Assembly: GCA_902533795.1 (NCBI GenBank)
Contig: CACAND010000003.1
Location: forward strand, 24,617-88,616
Length of the DNA: 64,000 bases
Reading direction: 5' to 3'
From: an uncultured Candidatus Actinomarina sp.
GTDB lineage: Bacteria; Actinomycetota; Acidimicrobiia; Actinomarinales; Actinomarinaceae
Shown here piece after piece: positions 44,004-52,702 of this stretch (position 1 is its first letter; each line of letters starts with the position of its first letter). A model generated the notes under the pieces. That model was not told where the DNA came from. It did no database searches and saw only the letters and a list, made by a program, of their open reading frames with translations. A program made the translations under genes and the position numbers.

Positions 44004-44078
44004 TCGGGCTGGTGAGATTCGAACTCACGACCTCCTGCTCCCAAAGCAGGCGCTCTAGCCAAGCTGAGCCACAGCCCG
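44004..44078 (-). tRNA. tRNA-Pro(TGG)
   Basis: CGGGCTGTGGCTCAGCTTGG...TTTGGGA. Confidence 0.95.
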
Positions 44079-44173
44079 CACGTCTAATTATTGTTCCATG
44101 ATAACGCTTTTATGGAAACAATAAATCAAAAAATTTATAGTTAAGTATTATTAGTTAAGTTAATCTGTAAAAA

Positions 44174-44246
44174 GGGTCGCTAGCTCAATTGGCAGAGCAA
44201 CGGACTCTTAATCCGCAGGTTCGGGGTTCAAGTCCCCGGCGACCCA
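44174..44246 (+). tRNA. tRNA-Lys(CTT)
   Basis: GGGTCGCTAGCTCAATTGG...CTCTTAA. Confidence 0.95.
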
Positions 44247-44257
44247 CGCGACATTTA

Positions 44258-44340
44258 GCGGATGTGGCGGAACTGGTAGACGCGCTAGATTTAGGATCTA
44301 GTGAGCTTTGCTCGTGGAGGTTCGAGTCCTCTCATCCGCA
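44258..44340 (+). tRNA. tRNA-Leu(TAG)
   Basis: GCGGATGTGGCGGAACTGG...TTTAGGA, long variable arm. Confidence 0.95.
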
Positions 44341-44347
44341 CTATAAA

Positions 44348-44836
44348 TTAGAAAATTTGAACAACGAGTTCAGTAGAGGATGCTGTAGCCAAAAGTTTAC
44401 CGTTCATATCTTTAAGTTCTCCAGATACAAAAATGACTTTTCTACCTAATTTATCAATCTTTCCAGTAGCTACTATCTCACCGGTATCAACTGTGATCTG
44501 GCTCAAATAATTTACTTTGATATCTGTTGTTAAAGCTATGAATCCTTTATCTAAATTGCATTGTGCTGAGATGCTATTGCAGGAATCTAAAAGCGTTGCT
44601 GCAAGACCACCATGCACACTACCAATTGGGTTATAGTGAAATTCCTCAGCCTTGCAATAAAAAGAAGTGTGACCATCATCATCTATTTCAATTTTTGTAA
44701 ATCCCATTAATGAGCCGATACCAGTTGAACCAGGCGGGTACTCTCTCAAGAATTTTCGACGGTCTTCCTTATCTAAATTTAATAATGTTTCAGCAACATC
44801 CTTTGGTGTTTCCCATGAGTGAGTTCTTTCATTCAT
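44348..44836 (-). CDS. PaaI-family thioesterase
   Basis: Hotdog motif [21 protein letters not shown]. Confidence 0.88.
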   Translation of the reverse strand: MNERTHSWETPKDVAETLLNLDKEDRRKFLREYPPGSTGIGSLMGFTKIEIDDDGHTSFYCKAEEFHYNPIGSVHGGLAATLLDSCNSISAQCNLDKGFIALTTDIKVNYLSQITVDTGEIVATGKIDKLGRKVIFVSGELKDMNGKLLATASSTELVVQIF

Positions 44837-46775
44837 CAGCTGACTCTGACGATCTAGTTTGTAATTCTGAAACGATGTCTGCGTTTGCAAGCGTTGTAAC
44901 GTCTCCGAGTTTTCTTTCCTCTGAAATATCTTTAAGTAGTCTTCTCATTATTTTTCCACTTCTTGTTTTTGGAAGGTCATTTGTTATCACAATACTTTTT
45001 GGTTTTGCGATAGGTCCTATCTTATCACTTACATGTTGTCGTAAAGTGGTGATCAGTTCATCATTTCCTTCAAAGCCACCAATCAAGGTTACGAAAGCTG
45101 CAATTGCCTCTCCAGAAATTTCATCTGCTCTTCCAATTACTGCAGCTTCTGCCACGGACTCATGTGCAACAAGGGCGCTTTCGACCTCAGCTGTTGATAT
45201 CCTATGACCTGATATATTCATTACATCATCCACTCTTCCAAGTAACCAGAAATATCCGTCATCATCATATTTTGCACCATCTCCTGCAAAGTACATTCCA
45301 TCATATTTTGACCAGTAGGTATCGATATATCTTTTTTCATCTCCAAAAACTGTTCTTAACATTGAAGGCCATGGTGTTTTTATTGCAAGGTATCCACCTT
45401 CTCCTTTTGAAACTTCGTTTCCTTTTTCGTCTACAACAATTGCATCAATTCCTGGCATCGGTCCACAAGCAGATCCTGGTTTTGTACTGGTGATACCTGG
45501 AAGTGGAGTGATCATGATTGATCCTGTTTCAGTTTGCCACCATGTATCAACAATCGCACAAGATTCGCTTCCAATATTTTCGTGGTACCACATCCAAGCT
45601 TCTGGATTAATTGGCTCTCCAACTGTTCCTAATAACCTTAGAGAAGATAAATCATGTGCTTGAGGATGTTCTACTCCCCACTTCATAAATGCTCTTATTG
45701 CAGTTGGAGCTGTGTAAAAAATATTTACTTTATATTTTTCAACAATACTCCACAATCTTTTTTCATCTGGAGCGTTTGGTGCTCCCTCATACATAACACT
45801 CGTTGTCTTATTAGCAAGAGGACCATAGACAATATAGCTATGACCAGTTACCCATCCACAATCAGCAGCACACCAGTAAATATCATCCTCTTTTACATCA
45901 AAAACTGCTGAATGTGTAGTGGTTACTCCGGTAAGGTATCCGGCCTGTGTGTGGACTATTCCCTTTGGTTTTGCGGTAGTGCCAGATGTGTAGAGTATGT
46001 AAAGCATATCTTCTGCATTCATCACCTCTGGCTCACATGTAGCATCTTGTTTATCTACTAAATCGTGATACCAATAATCTAAACCCTCAACCATATTTAC
46101 GTCATTATTAGTTCTTTTTACAACTACAACACTTTCAATATGGTCTGTTAGTTTCAATGAATCGTCTACATTCTTTTTTAAAGGGACGATATCTCCCCTT
46201 CTCCAAGCACCATCAGCGGTAATAACTACCTTTGCTTCTGCATCATTTATTCGATCAGCTAATGCTTCAGCAGAGAAACCACCAAAAACAACTGAATGAA
46301 CAGCGCCTATTCTTGCGCATGCCAACATTGAAATTACGATCTCTGGAGTCATGCCGAGATAAATTGCTATTCTGTCCCCTTTTTTGACTCCTAATTCTTT
46401 TAAGCCATTTGATAATTTACAAACTCTCTCATAAAGATCTTGATAGGTAATCTCTTGAGTGTCTCCAGGTTCTCCCTCCCAGTAAAATGCAACTCTGTCT
46501 CCGTCTGTTTCTAAATGACGATCCAGACAGTTGTAAGAAAGATTTAATTCTCCATCTTTAAACCATTGATAAAAAGGTGCATTGGAATCATCTAAAATTT
46601 CGGTTGGCTCTTTATACCAAGTAATTCTCTCAAGAGCCTGTTTTTGCCAATAGGCTAATCTGTCTTGCTCAGCTAAATCAAACCATTCTTTAGTAGCGTT
46701 TGCGTTTTCAACAATACTTGAAGGTGGATCAAAAGTTCTATTTTCCCCAAGTAGATTTTCAATTTTTTCTGACAT
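44829..46775 (-). CDS. acs: Acetyl-CoA synthetase
   Basis: [51 protein letters not shown]. Confidence 0.98.
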   Translation of the reverse strand: MSEKIENLLGENRTFDPPSSIVENANATKEWFDLAEQDRLAYWQKQALERITWYKEPTEILDDSNAPFYQWFKDGELNLSYNCLDRHLETDGDRVAFYWEGEPGDTQEITYQDLYERVCKLSNGLKELGVKKGDRIAIYLGMTPEIVISMLACARIGAVHSVVFGGFSAEALADRINDAEAKVVITADGAWRRGDIVPLKKNVDDSLKLTDHIESVVVVKRTNNDVNMVEGLDYWYHDLVDKQDATCEPEVMNAEDMLYILYTSGTTAKPKGIVHTQAGYLTGVTTTHSAVFDVKEDDIYWCAADCGWVTGHSYIVYGPLANKTTSVMYEGAPNAPDEKRLWSIVEKYKVNIFYTAPTAIRAFMKWGVEHPQAHDLSSLRLLGTVGEPINPEAWMWYHENIGSESCAIVDTWWQTETGSIMITPLPGITSTKPGSACGPMPGIDAIVVDEKGNEVSKGEGGYLAIKTPWPSMLRTVFGDEKRYIDTYWSKYDGMYFAGDGAKYDDDGYFWLLGRVDDVMNISGHRISTAEVESALVAHESVAEAAVIGRADEISGEAIAAFVTLIGGFEGNDELITTLRQHVSDKIGPIAKPKSIVITNDLPKTRSGKIMRRLLKDISEERKLGDVTTLANADIVSELQTRSSESADE

Positions 46776-46805
46776 TTTTAATTACCTAAAGTAATTATAA
46801 AAATT

Positions 46806-48368
46806 TTACGATGAACTTTCCATAAAATAATAATTAAAACCATCACACAAGGCATTCCAAGATGCGTTGATAATATTTTCATGCACACCGATTGTGCTCC
46901 AAATCATCTCACCATCCGTAAACTCAACTAGTACTCTTGTTTTTGCTTCCGTACCATCTGATGAATCAATAATTCTTACTTTATAATCAGTTAATTTAAT
47001 TTTATCTACATCGGGATAATTATTTTTTAAGGCAGATTTCAATGCTTTATTCAATGCATCAACAGGTCCTACTCCCTCACCAGTTGTTACAAATCTATTT
47101 TCTTCAACAGTAATCTTGCAAACTGCTTCAGAAACTACATTCTGTGAATTTCTTCTTTCGGAATAAACTCGAAAACTCTCAAAAGAAAAAAATTCTGGTT
47201 CTTCACCTTTTATTTTTTTCATCAATAAATATAAAGATGCATCTGCAGCCTCATATTGAAAACCTTCATATTCTAAGTTTTGTACTTGTTCAATCAAATT
47301 TTTTGCTTCATCGTTTGAAAACTCAATATTAAATTCTTTTGCTTTTGTAATGACGCTTGCTCTTCCTGCTAATTCAGAAACTGTAGTTCTTGTGTAGTTT
47401 CCTACCTGGCTTGCATTGATATGCTCATATAATGTATTGTCTTTTGACATACCTGATGCGTGCAATCCAGCCTTATGAGTAAATGCAGATGACCCAACAT
47501 ATGGATGTCTTGAATCTATTGCAATATTTACAAGTTCTGCAATGTGATTAGCAATAGGAGTTAATTTTTCTAGAGACTTTTCAGGAACTGTTTCTAAGTT
47601 CATCTTAAGTGATAGGTTTGGTAACAAAGTACATAAATCAGCATTTCCTGTTCTCTCCCCGTAACCGTTCATTGTTCCTTGTACGTGCTTTACACCTAAA
47701 TTTACTGCTGCCAAAGAATTGGTGACAGCACAGCCATTGTCATTTTGAAAATGGACACCAAATTCTTGATCTGGATAATTTTCAATTATTGGATATAAAA
47801 GTTCGGTAACTTCATGTGGAAGAGTTCCTCCGTTTGTATCACAAAAAATGAAGCACTCAACACCTTCATTTACAACTGAATCAAGAATCTTTAGAGTTAC
47901 TTCCGCATTCTCTTTTAACCCATCAAAAAAATGTTCTGCATCAAAAAATACTTTTCGATTATTTTCCTTCAAGAATCTGACAGTATCTACTGCCATTGAG
48001 ATAGCATTGTCTACATCGGTCTCTAAAGCTTTAGTAATGTGCAGATTTGAGGATTTTCCTACAATGCAAACATATTCAGTTTGTGAGTCAATTAATGCTT
48101 GAACTTGTGGATCTTCTTCAACTTTGGTATTTAATTTACGTGTAGATCCAAAACTAACTAATTTTGCATTGTTTAAATTCAAATCTTTCTTTGCAGTATC
48201 AAAAAACTCTTTCTCTTTTGGTGATGCTCCAGGCCAACCACCCTCGATAAAATCAACACCCAGTTCATCAATTAGCTTTGCAATAGCTAATTTATCTTTA
48301 ACAGACGGTGATATCCCTTCTTGCTGAAAGCCATCCCTTAGTGTCGTATCAAATATGTCTATCTTCAT
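46806..48368 (-). CDS. cimA: Citramalate synthase
   Basis: MKIDIFDTTLRDGFQQEGISPSVKDKLAIAKLIDELGVDFIEGGWPGASPKEKEFF; start ATG 48368 with GGAAGAAG upstream. Confidence 0.93.
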   Translation of the reverse strand: MKIDIFDTTLRDGFQQEGISPSVKDKLAIAKLIDELGVDFIEGGWPGASPKEKEFFDTAKKDLNLNNAKLVSFGSTRKLNTKVEEDPQVQALIDSQTEYVCIVGKSSNLHITKALETDVDNAISMAVDTVRFLKENNRKVFFDAEHFFDGLKENAEVTLKILDSVVNEGVECFIFCDTNGGTLPHEVTELLYPIIENYPDQEFGVHFQNDNGCAVTNSLAAVNLGVKHVQGTMNGYGERTGNADLCTLLPNLSLKMNLETVPEKSLEKLTPIANHIAELVNIAIDSRHPYVGSSAFTHKAGLHASGMSKDNTLYEHINASQVGNYTRTTVSELAGRASVITKAKEFNIEFSNDEAKNLIEQVQNLEYEGFQYEAADASLYLLMKKIKGEEPEFFSFESFRVYSERRNSQNVVSEAVCKITVEENRFVTTGEGVGPVDALNKALKSALKNNYPDVDKIKLTDYKVRIIDSSDGTEAKTRVLVEFTDGEMIWSTIGVHENIINASWNALCDGFNYYFMESSS

Positions 48369-48380
48369 TCTTCTTCTTCC

Positions 48381-48406
48381 AAAAAAAAACCCCTGCAACG
48401 CAAGGG
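48381..48406 (-). terminator. Intrinsic terminator inside cimA leader (attenuator)
   Basis: Minus-strand CCCTTGC-GTT-GCAGGGG-TTTTTTTTT. Confidence 0.85.
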
Positions 48407-48431
48407 TAACAACGAAAAGTTCGTTGTCCTT
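48402..48431 (-). promoter_or_regulatory. Candidate antiterminator hairpin of cimA leader
   Basis: AAGG.ACAACGAA pairs with TTCGTTGT..CCTT, consuming 5' arm of the terminator. Confidence 0.65.
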
Positions 48432-48456
48432 AAATAATAATTATGAAATTAATCAT
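48430..48456 (-). CDS. Leader peptide MINFIIII (5 Ile of 8 residues)
   Basis: ATG ATT AAT TTC ATA ATT ATT ATT TAA directly upstream of the competing hairpins. Confidence 0.7.
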   Translation of the reverse strand: MINFIIII

Positions 48457-48462
48457 GAATTC

Positions 48463-48490
48463 ATAATAGTTTCGTTTATAAGCTTGTCTA
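48463..48490 (-). promoter_or_regulatory. Candidate promoter of cimA leader
   Basis: -35 TAGACA, 16-bp spacer, -10 TATTAT, then 6 nt to leader ATG. Confidence 0.55.
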
Positions 48491-48502
48491 CACAAAAAAT
48501 AT

Positions 48503-49075
48503 TTATTCTGTAAAAGTATCTGTTAACAAATCACGCATTTTTTTAGCAGCAATTTTTCTATGACTTATGTCAGTCTTTTCTTCAAAACTTAACTCTGCAA
48601 GGGTTGATCCGTCTAATTCGAAAATAGGATCGTATCCAAAACCATTGTTACCTCGGGGAGACGTAGTTATTTGACCATTTAATGTTCCTTCAGTATCTAA
48701 CCTGATTTCTCCATCAAAAAAATATATGACCGTTTTAAAAAAAGCTTTTCTATTTTCTTCATTTGATAAATTTTTCAACATCTTTTCGATGTTTTCTTGG
48801 TCTGAAGCATTCTCCCCTGCATATCGAGCAGTTGAGACTCCAGGTAGATTTCCTAATGCTTTTACAAATAGTCCTGAATCATCAGAAAGGACAGGAATGT
48901 TATGCTTAAGAAAAATTTCTTCTGATTTTTTTTGGGCGTTCCCTAAGATTGTATCTTTATCTTCAACAACATCTTCAAGGTCATCATCGAATATTATTTC
49001 AAATTTTGAATCTTTAAAAATCTCTTTTATTTCTTTGAACTTGTTCTTATTTTTACTAGCAAATAAGATTTTCAT
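48503..49075 (-). CDS. rdgB: dITP/XTP pyrophosphatase
   Basis: FASKNKNKFKEIKEI, SDDSGLFV, GNNGFGYDPIF. Confidence 0.96.
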   Translation of the reverse strand: MKILFASKNKNKFKEIKEIFKDSKFEIIFDDDLEDVVEDKDTILGNAQKKSEEIFLKHNIPVLSDDSGLFVKALGNLPGVSTARYAGENASDQENIEKMLKNLSNEENRKAFFKTVIYFFDGEIRLDTEGTLNGQITTSPRGNNGFGYDPIFELDGSTLAELSFEEKTDISHRKIAAKKMRDLLTDTFTE

Positions 49076-49740
49076 ACGTTCTTTTGTACATCAAAGACTT
49101 TATTGACCTCTTCTTTAGTCATTTCAAAAAGCTTATCTAAGTCTTCTTTGGAAAATGGTTTTTGCTCAGCAGTACCTTGAATCTCTAATATCTCATAATT
49201 GTCATTTAGTACAAGATTTAGATCTACTTGAGCACTTGAGTCTTTTTCATAATCTAAATCTGCGATAAAATCCCCATCAACTATTCCAACTGATAATGCT
49301 GCAATTTGGTTTGTTAGGGGGTTTTGAACTAACTTTTTTTGGTCAACAAGGTTATTGAAAGTCTCATTAAGTGCAATCCAAGCGCCATTGATTGATGCTG
49401 TTCTTGTTCCTCCATCTGCATCAAGTACATCGCAATCGACAGTGATTAAGTATCCATTTAATATCCCAAGGTCACATACAGATCGAAGTGATCTTCCAAT
49501 TAGTCTTGATATTTCTTTTGACCTTCCTCCTTCAAAAGATTTTCGTGAAATTCTTTGATCAGAAGAGCCCGGCAACATGTTATATTCAGCTGTAAGCCAG
49601 CCCTTGTCTGAGTTTTCTAGCCATCTTGGGACTCTATCTGAAATAGAGACTGTAATTAACACTTTTGTATTTCCAGACTCATAGAGAACTGATGTATTTT
49701 CAGAGTTAATAAAATTCTTGGTTACTTTGATATCTCTCAT
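49072..49740 (-). CDS. rph: Ribonuclease PH
   Basis: GWLTAEYNMLPGSSDQR, GRSLRSVCDL, DADGGTRTASINGAW. Confidence 0.97.
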   Translation of the reverse strand: MRDIKVTKNFINSENTSVLYESGNTKVLITVSISDRVPRWLENSDKGWLTAEYNMLPGSSDQRISRKSFEGGRSKEISRLIGRSLRSVCDLGILNGYLITVDCDVLDADGGTRTASINGAWIALNETFNNLVDQKKLVQNPLTNQIAALSVGIVDGDFIADLDYEKDSSAQVDLNLVLNDNYEILEIQGTAEQKPFSKEDLDKLFEMTKEEVNKVFDVQKNV

Positions 49741-49751
49741 AAAACTTTTTC

Positions 49752-50402
49752 TTAAGGTGATAGTCTAGTTATTTCCCATGAATTATCATTTTTAACATAA
49801 ATAAAGCGATCATGGGTTCTGCTTCTTCTTCCCTGCCAAAACTCCCAGAAACTTATGTCAATGGCATATCCACCCCAGTTATCAGGTCTTGGTATATCTT
49901 TTCCTTCGAATTCTTTTTCTAATTCATGAATTTTCTCTTCAACTGTTTCTCTTCCTTTTATTTCAGAACTTTGACTGGAAGCTATTGCACTCAATTGAGC
50001 ACCTCTTGGCCTGGAAGCAAAGTAATTATCTGAAACTTCATCTGAAGTCTTCGAGATAATACCTTCAAGCCTTATTTGACGATGAAGTTCTGGCCAAAAG
50101 AATAATCCAGAAATATTTGGATTGTTATCCATCTCTTTACCCTTGCTGCTTTGATAATCGGAGTAAAAAACTAGTTTATCATCAACAATATCTTTGAACA
50201 GTACATAGCGAGACCTTGGTGTTCCTTCTTGAGTTATAGTTGATATTGCCATTGCGTTTGCCTCATTTACCTCAGCATCGATGGCAATTTGAAACCATGT
50301 ATTGAACTGTTCTAATGGATTTTGATTGAGGTCTTCTAAATTGAGTGGCTTGTCTTCATACTCAACTCTTATCTTTTTAACTTTGTCAGAGATGCTATCC
50401 AT
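49752..50402 (-). CDS. pdxH: Pyridoxamine 5'-phosphate oxidase
   Basis: PRSRYVLFKDI, FFWPELHRQIRLEG, FWQGRRSRTHDRF. Confidence 0.96.
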   Translation of the reverse strand: MDSISDKVKKIRVEYEDKPLNLEDLNQNPLEQFNTWFQIAIDAEVNEANAMAISTITQEGTPRSRYVLFKDIVDDKLVFYSDYQSSKGKEMDNNPNISGLFFWPELHRQIRLEGIISKTSDEVSDNYFASRPRGAQLSAIASSQSSEIKGRETVEEKIHELEKEFEGKDIPRPDNWGGYAIDISFWEFWQGRRSRTHDRFIYVKNDNSWEITRLSP

Positions 50403-52664
50403 TTATTTAGATTTGATGTAATTTAATGCAGAACCAGCAAAAAACCAGGATATTTGATCTGAAGATAAAGAGTGATTGGCTTTAATGGTTTCTTGCTCTC
50501 CATCTTCTTTCTCTAAGACAATCTCGATTGGAGTATCTACTTTTATATCGCTAAGACTTTTTATTGTCATTTTGTCGAATTGTTCAATTTTTTCATAATC
50601 ATTTTTATCATCAAAAACTAGAGGCAAAATACCTTGTTTCTTCAAGTTTGCTTCATGAATCCTTGCAAAGCTTTTTACCAGAACTACTTTGCATCCTCTA
50701 AATCTTGGTTCCATTGCTGCATGCTCTCTTGAAGATCCCTCTCCATAGTTTTCATCGCCGACTGCAACCCAGCTAACATTCTCAGCATGATAATTCTTTG
50801 CAATATTTGGTAACGTATCAACTTCTTTTGTTATAACATTTACTCCATCACCAGCATTTTCTGCGAAAGCATTATTCACTCCATTAAATAAGTTTTGAGA
50901 AATGTTCTCTAGATGACCTCGAAATTGCAGCCACTTACCTGCGGGTGATATATGATCAGTTGTACATTTTCCTTCTGCTTTCATTAATACACTCATTGAT
51001 GCGTATTCACTCTCATTAGGTGCTTCAAAAGGGGTTAGTCTTTGTAATCTATTTGATTCAGGGTCAATTACCACCTCTACATCATCACCTGGTGTAGGTT
51101 GAATAAATCCCTCTAAAGTCTCTTCAAATCCTTTATCAGGTAATTCATCTGCAATTGGTGGGTTGAGGGTTATCTCTTCACCATCTTTACTTGTTAACGT
51201 ATCATCAAGAAAGTTAAAATCTAACGTGCCACCAAGAGCCAATCCAATAACTGTTTCTGGAGATCCAATAAATGATAATGTTTCTGCGTTTCCGTCATTT
51301 CTTGCAGGGAAGTTTCTATTAAAGGATGAAACAATTGAATTACTCTCCCCTTCTTTTATGTCATCTCTTTTCCATTGGCCAATACAAGGACCGCATGCGT
51401 TGGCAAGGACTGTTGCACCAATTGCCTCTAAATCTTTAAGGTAGCCATCACGCTCAATCGTGGCTCTTGTTTGTTCAGATCCAGGAGTAACCATTAAAGG
51501 AACTTTTGCTTTTAAACCATGCTTTGCTGCTTCTCTAGCAATAAATGCAGCCCTTCCAATATCTTCATAAGAGGAGTTTGTACATGATCCAATCAATGCA
51601 CTTGAAATCTTAAGTGGATAGTCATTTGCGTTAGCATCTTCTTTTAATCCAGAGATTGGTCTGGCTAGATCAGGTGTATGTGGTCCAACAATATGTGGCT
51701 CTAATTCATCAAGATTAATTTCAATAACTTGATTGAAATAGTTTTCTGGATTTTTTAAAACTTCTTCATCAGCAGTGAGTAAATCCATTCTAGAGTTTGC
51801 TAATTCAGCTATCTCTTCTCTACCTGTAGCTTTTAGATAATCACTACCTTTTTCATCGTATGGAAAAATAGAACATGTAGCACCAATTTCGGCACCCATA
51901 TTTGTGATGGTTGCTTTACCAGTAGTTGAAATAGTTTGAGTTCCTTCGCCAAAGTACTCAACTATTGCATTTGTAGCTCCCTTAACCGTAAGAATTTCTG
52001 CTACTTTTAAAATAATATCTTTTGGTGACGTCCATCCACTCAATGATCCTGTTAATTTAACACCAATCAAACTTGGAATCTTTGTATTGAATGGCATACC
52101 GGCCATAACATCAACAGCGTCTGCACCTCCAACTCCAATCGCAATCATGGATAATCCCCCGGCATTAGGTGTGTGGCTGTCAGTACCAATCATCATTCCT
52201 CCAGGAAATGCATATTGTTCAAGAACAACCTGGTGAATAATTCCAGCCCCTGGTCCCCAGAATCCTATTTCATACTTTTCTGAAGCAGTTCTTAGAAAAT
52301 CAAAAACCTCTTTATGTGTTTTGTTTGCTACCTGAAGATCTGTACTTGCACCTTCATATGCTTGAATTAAATGGTCACAGTGCACAGTCGTTGGCACTGC
52401 TGTTTCTGGTAAGTCTGCTTGCATGAATTGTAATAAAGCCATCTGAGCTGTTGCATCTTGCATAGCAACTCTGTCTGGTGCAAAATCTCCATAATCTTCA
52501 CCTTTATTCAAAGAAACAGATGAAATGTCCGTTGCATGGCCAAAAAGAAGTTTTTCAGCAAGTGTAAGAGGGACATCTTTTCTTGCCCTCAAACTGTTTA
52601 TATTCTCGGTTAACTTTTCATAAACCGAGGAAACTAAACTTGCTGGTGTTACTGATAAATCCAT
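50403..52664 (-). CDS. acnA: Aconitate hydratase, mitochondrial type
   Basis: DRVAMQDATAQMALLQFMQ, GTDSHTPNAGGLSMIAIGVGGADAVDVMAG, SSREHAAMEPRF. Confidence 0.96.
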   Translation of the reverse strand: MDLSVTPASLVSSVYEKLTENINSLRARKDVPLTLAEKLLFGHATDISSVSLNKGEDYGDFAPDRVAMQDATAQMALLQFMQADLPETAVPTTVHCDHLIQAYEGASTDLQVANKTHKEVFDFLRTASEKYEIGFWGPGAGIIHQVVLEQYAFPGGMMIGTDSHTPNAGGLSMIAIGVGGADAVDVMAGMPFNTKIPSLIGVKLTGSLSGWTSPKDIILKVAEILTVKGATNAIVEYFGEGTQTISTTGKATITNMGAEIGATCSIFPYDEKGSDYLKATGREEIAELANSRMDLLTADEEVLKNPENYFNQVIEINLDELEPHIVGPHTPDLARPISGLKEDANANDYPLKISSALIGSCTNSSYEDIGRAAFIAREAAKHGLKAKVPLMVTPGSEQTRATIERDGYLKDLEAIGATVLANACGPCIGQWKRDDIKEGESNSIVSSFNRNFPARNDGNAETLSFIGSPETVIGLALGGTLDFNFLDDTLTSKDGEEITLNPPIADELPDKGFEETLEGFIQPTPGDDVEVVIDPESNRLQRLTPFEAPNESEYASMSVLMKAEGKCTTDHISPAGKWLQFRGHLENISQNLFNGVNNAFAENAGDGVNVITKEVDTLPNIAKNYHAENVSWVAVGDENYGEGSSREHAAMEPRFRGCKVVLVKSFARIHEANLKKQGILPLVFDDKNDYEKIEQFDKMTIKSLSDIKVDTPIEIVLEKEDGEQETIKANHSLSSDQISWFFAGSALNYIKSK

Positions 52665-52702
52665 TAATTTAATTATATTCTCATATAGTTCTTACTAAAA
52701 CC

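Noticed and set aside
44189-44449. 86-aa plus-strand ORF MAEQRTLNPQVRGSSPRRPTRHLADVAELVDALDLGSS...
   Set aside because: Translation of tRNA-Lys and tRNA-Leu, a common annotation artefact.
45104-45493. 129-aa plus-strand ORF opposite acs, and similar long antisense ORFs (e.g. 151-480, 44710-45207, 11807-12124)
   Set aside because: They are antisense to well-supported genes with normal motifs; low-complexity composition, no start signals.
48369-48398. CimA ORF extension MQGFFFGRRR
   Set aside because: It is the attenuator terminator and U-tract read as codons; the conserved start is MKIDIFDTTLRDG at 48368.
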